DNA from: CBDCUI01 sp965223115
GTDB lineage: Bacteria; Pseudomonadota; Gammaproteobacteria; UBA4575
Reading direction: 5' to 3'
Assembly: GCA_965223115.1 (NCBI GenBank)
Contig: OZ244982.1
Coordinates: 682,001 to 746,000 of the forward strand
Length of the DNA stretch: 64,000 bases
Part shown: positions 63,226-64,000 of the stretch, piece after piece
Position numbering within the stretch: position 1 is the stretch's first letter
Layout of the letters: each line of letters starts with the position of its first letter
Program-made: the position numbers and the translations under genes
Notes under the pieces: generated by a model
What the model was told of the DNA's origin: nothing
The model's input: only the letters and a program-made list of their open reading frames with translations
Databases searched by the model: none

Positions 63226-63924
63226 ATGAAAGTGAAGACACTAATTACAATAGCTTTATCCTACTCGTTATTTGGGTTCAGTTCGGAGCCACATTCAAGT
63301 TATTTTTCATTTAATACTGATATCTTGCTTATTCAAGCAGAAGCAGAGGATATAAAAGCTCAATATAAACTTGCACATCATTATGAAGTTGGTATTGGTG
63401 TTAAGCAAAATAAATTCTTTGCAAAAAAATGGTATCGCACAGCAGCCTTGGCTGGTCATGTAGAAGCACAAGTTCGTTTGGGCATGATTTATAAAAAAGA
63501 TAAAAACTATGTAGAGGCTAAAGAGTGGTTTCAGCATGCTGCAAACCAAATGCATCCTGAAGGGATTATTAATTTGGCGAGCATGTATGAGAAAGGATTA
63601 GGTGTGTTGAGAAATCATAATAAGGCCAATAAATTATACTTGCAAGCAGCAGAATTAGGTGATGTTTATGCAATGTATAAACTTAGTCAGTTTTATGCCG
63701 ACAGTGAGCGTGAAGAGGACAATAAGTACCAACAATGTGTTTGGATATATCTAGCCAATAAATATTTATCACCAAATTATCCAGTAGAAAAATATAAGCA
63801 ACTAAAACAACATGTAAAGCTTGATACTCATCGATGTGAGAGCATCCTGTCTGAAGAACAAAATAGTAGTGCCAAGCACAAAGCAAATAATTGGCGCCCT
63901 AGAATAATCAGCTTTAGTTACTAA
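63226..63924 (+). CDS. Exported Sel1-repeat (TPR-like) protein
   Basis: 232 residues with a signal-like N-terminus (about 1-20). Sel1 repeats are clear: AQYKLAHHYEVGIGVKQNKF, AKKWYRTAALAGHVEAQVRLGMIY, AKEWFQHAANQMHPEGIINLASMYEKGLGV and NKLYLQAAELGDVYAMYKLSQFY (about 38-165). Such repeats mediate protein contacts in the periplasm. Partner unknown. The last 75 bases of the window hold no further gene start. Confidence 0.88.
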   Translation: MKVKTLITIALSYSLFGFSSEPHSSYFSFNTDILLIQAEAEDIKAQYKLAHHYEVGIGVKQNKFFAKKWYRTAALAGHVEAQVRLGMIYKKDKNYVEAKEWFQHAANQMHPEGIINLASMYEKGLGVLRNHNKANKLYLQAAELGDVYAMYKLSQFYADSEREEDNKYQQCVWIYLANKYLSPNYPVEKYKQLKQHVKLDTHRCESILSEEQNSSAKHKANNWRPRIISFSY

Positions 63925-64000
63925 AAAGTCGTTTTGCCTAAATAAGAACTAGCTTTAGATATATTAAGCTATAGTTTTTTGCGCATGAATTTGTGGTTCT

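Overview
The window looks like chromosomal DNA of an AT-rich gammaproteobacterium. The evidence is gene order: nadB divergent from rpoE-rseA-rseB-degP-lepA, ffs-dnaX-ybaB-recR, tesA divergent from ybbA-ybbP, and orn near rsgA. I cannot name a genus from sequence alone. No CRISPR array, insertion sequence, prophage or tRNA gene was recognised.

Layout. 1-2172: tail of a sugar-type ABC importer operon. 2447-7840 (-): one very large secreted glucose/sorbosone-dehydrogenase-like protein with two c-heme motifs and a tail of duplicated binding modules, flanked by 16-bp direct repeats. 8059-19811 (-): a complete N-methylglutamate pathway for methylamine use (mgdABCD, a solo tRNA-editing-like B3/4 protein, an XRE-cupin regulator, mgsA, a LuxR-type HTH protein, mgsB, mgsC, gmaS). 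20068-24207: a HAD phosphatase, a dead DNA-alkylation-repair gene, cardiolipin synthase and a patatin lipase. 24242-29227: a cluster of two paralogous small cytochromes c, OsmC, a DUF318-type permease, SirB2, a truncated hemoglobin and a degenerate hemerythrin, with one good FNR-like promoter. 29757-43558: housekeeping (SRP RNA, dnaX, ybaB, recR, rsgA, orn, nadB, the sigma-E regulon core, lepA, folP). 43566-64000: mixed genes, including an ABC exporter of the YbbA/YbbP type, small membrane peptides, a HbpS-like protein, a PBP4-type peptidase, a second-type EF-G, a DUF2868/DUF3482 GTPase pair, a TolB-like propeller protein and a Sel1-repeat protein.

How the genes work together. GmaS makes gamma-glutamylmethylamide from methylamine and glutamate. 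MgsABC moves the methylamine group to 2-oxoglutarate to give N-methylglutamate. MgdABCD oxidises that back to glutamate with release of a one-carbon unit. The mgs half has its own strong promoter carrying a 16-bp palindrome in the spacer and a second inverted repeat just upstream, next to a gene for an XRE-cupin regulator. The rpoE operon and degP each carry a sigma-E-like promoter.

Most interesting points: a solo tRNA-editing-like domain and a nested LuxR-type protein inside the methylamine locus; the operator-promoter overlap at mgsA; the FNR-like class II promoter of the cytochrome/globin cluster; two genes whose conserved N-termini lack an ATG/GTG/TTG start (rsgA and a DUF2238 gene); and the evidence that the giant secreted dehydrogenase gene was inserted into a small ORF. 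All family names come from recognised motifs, not from database searches.
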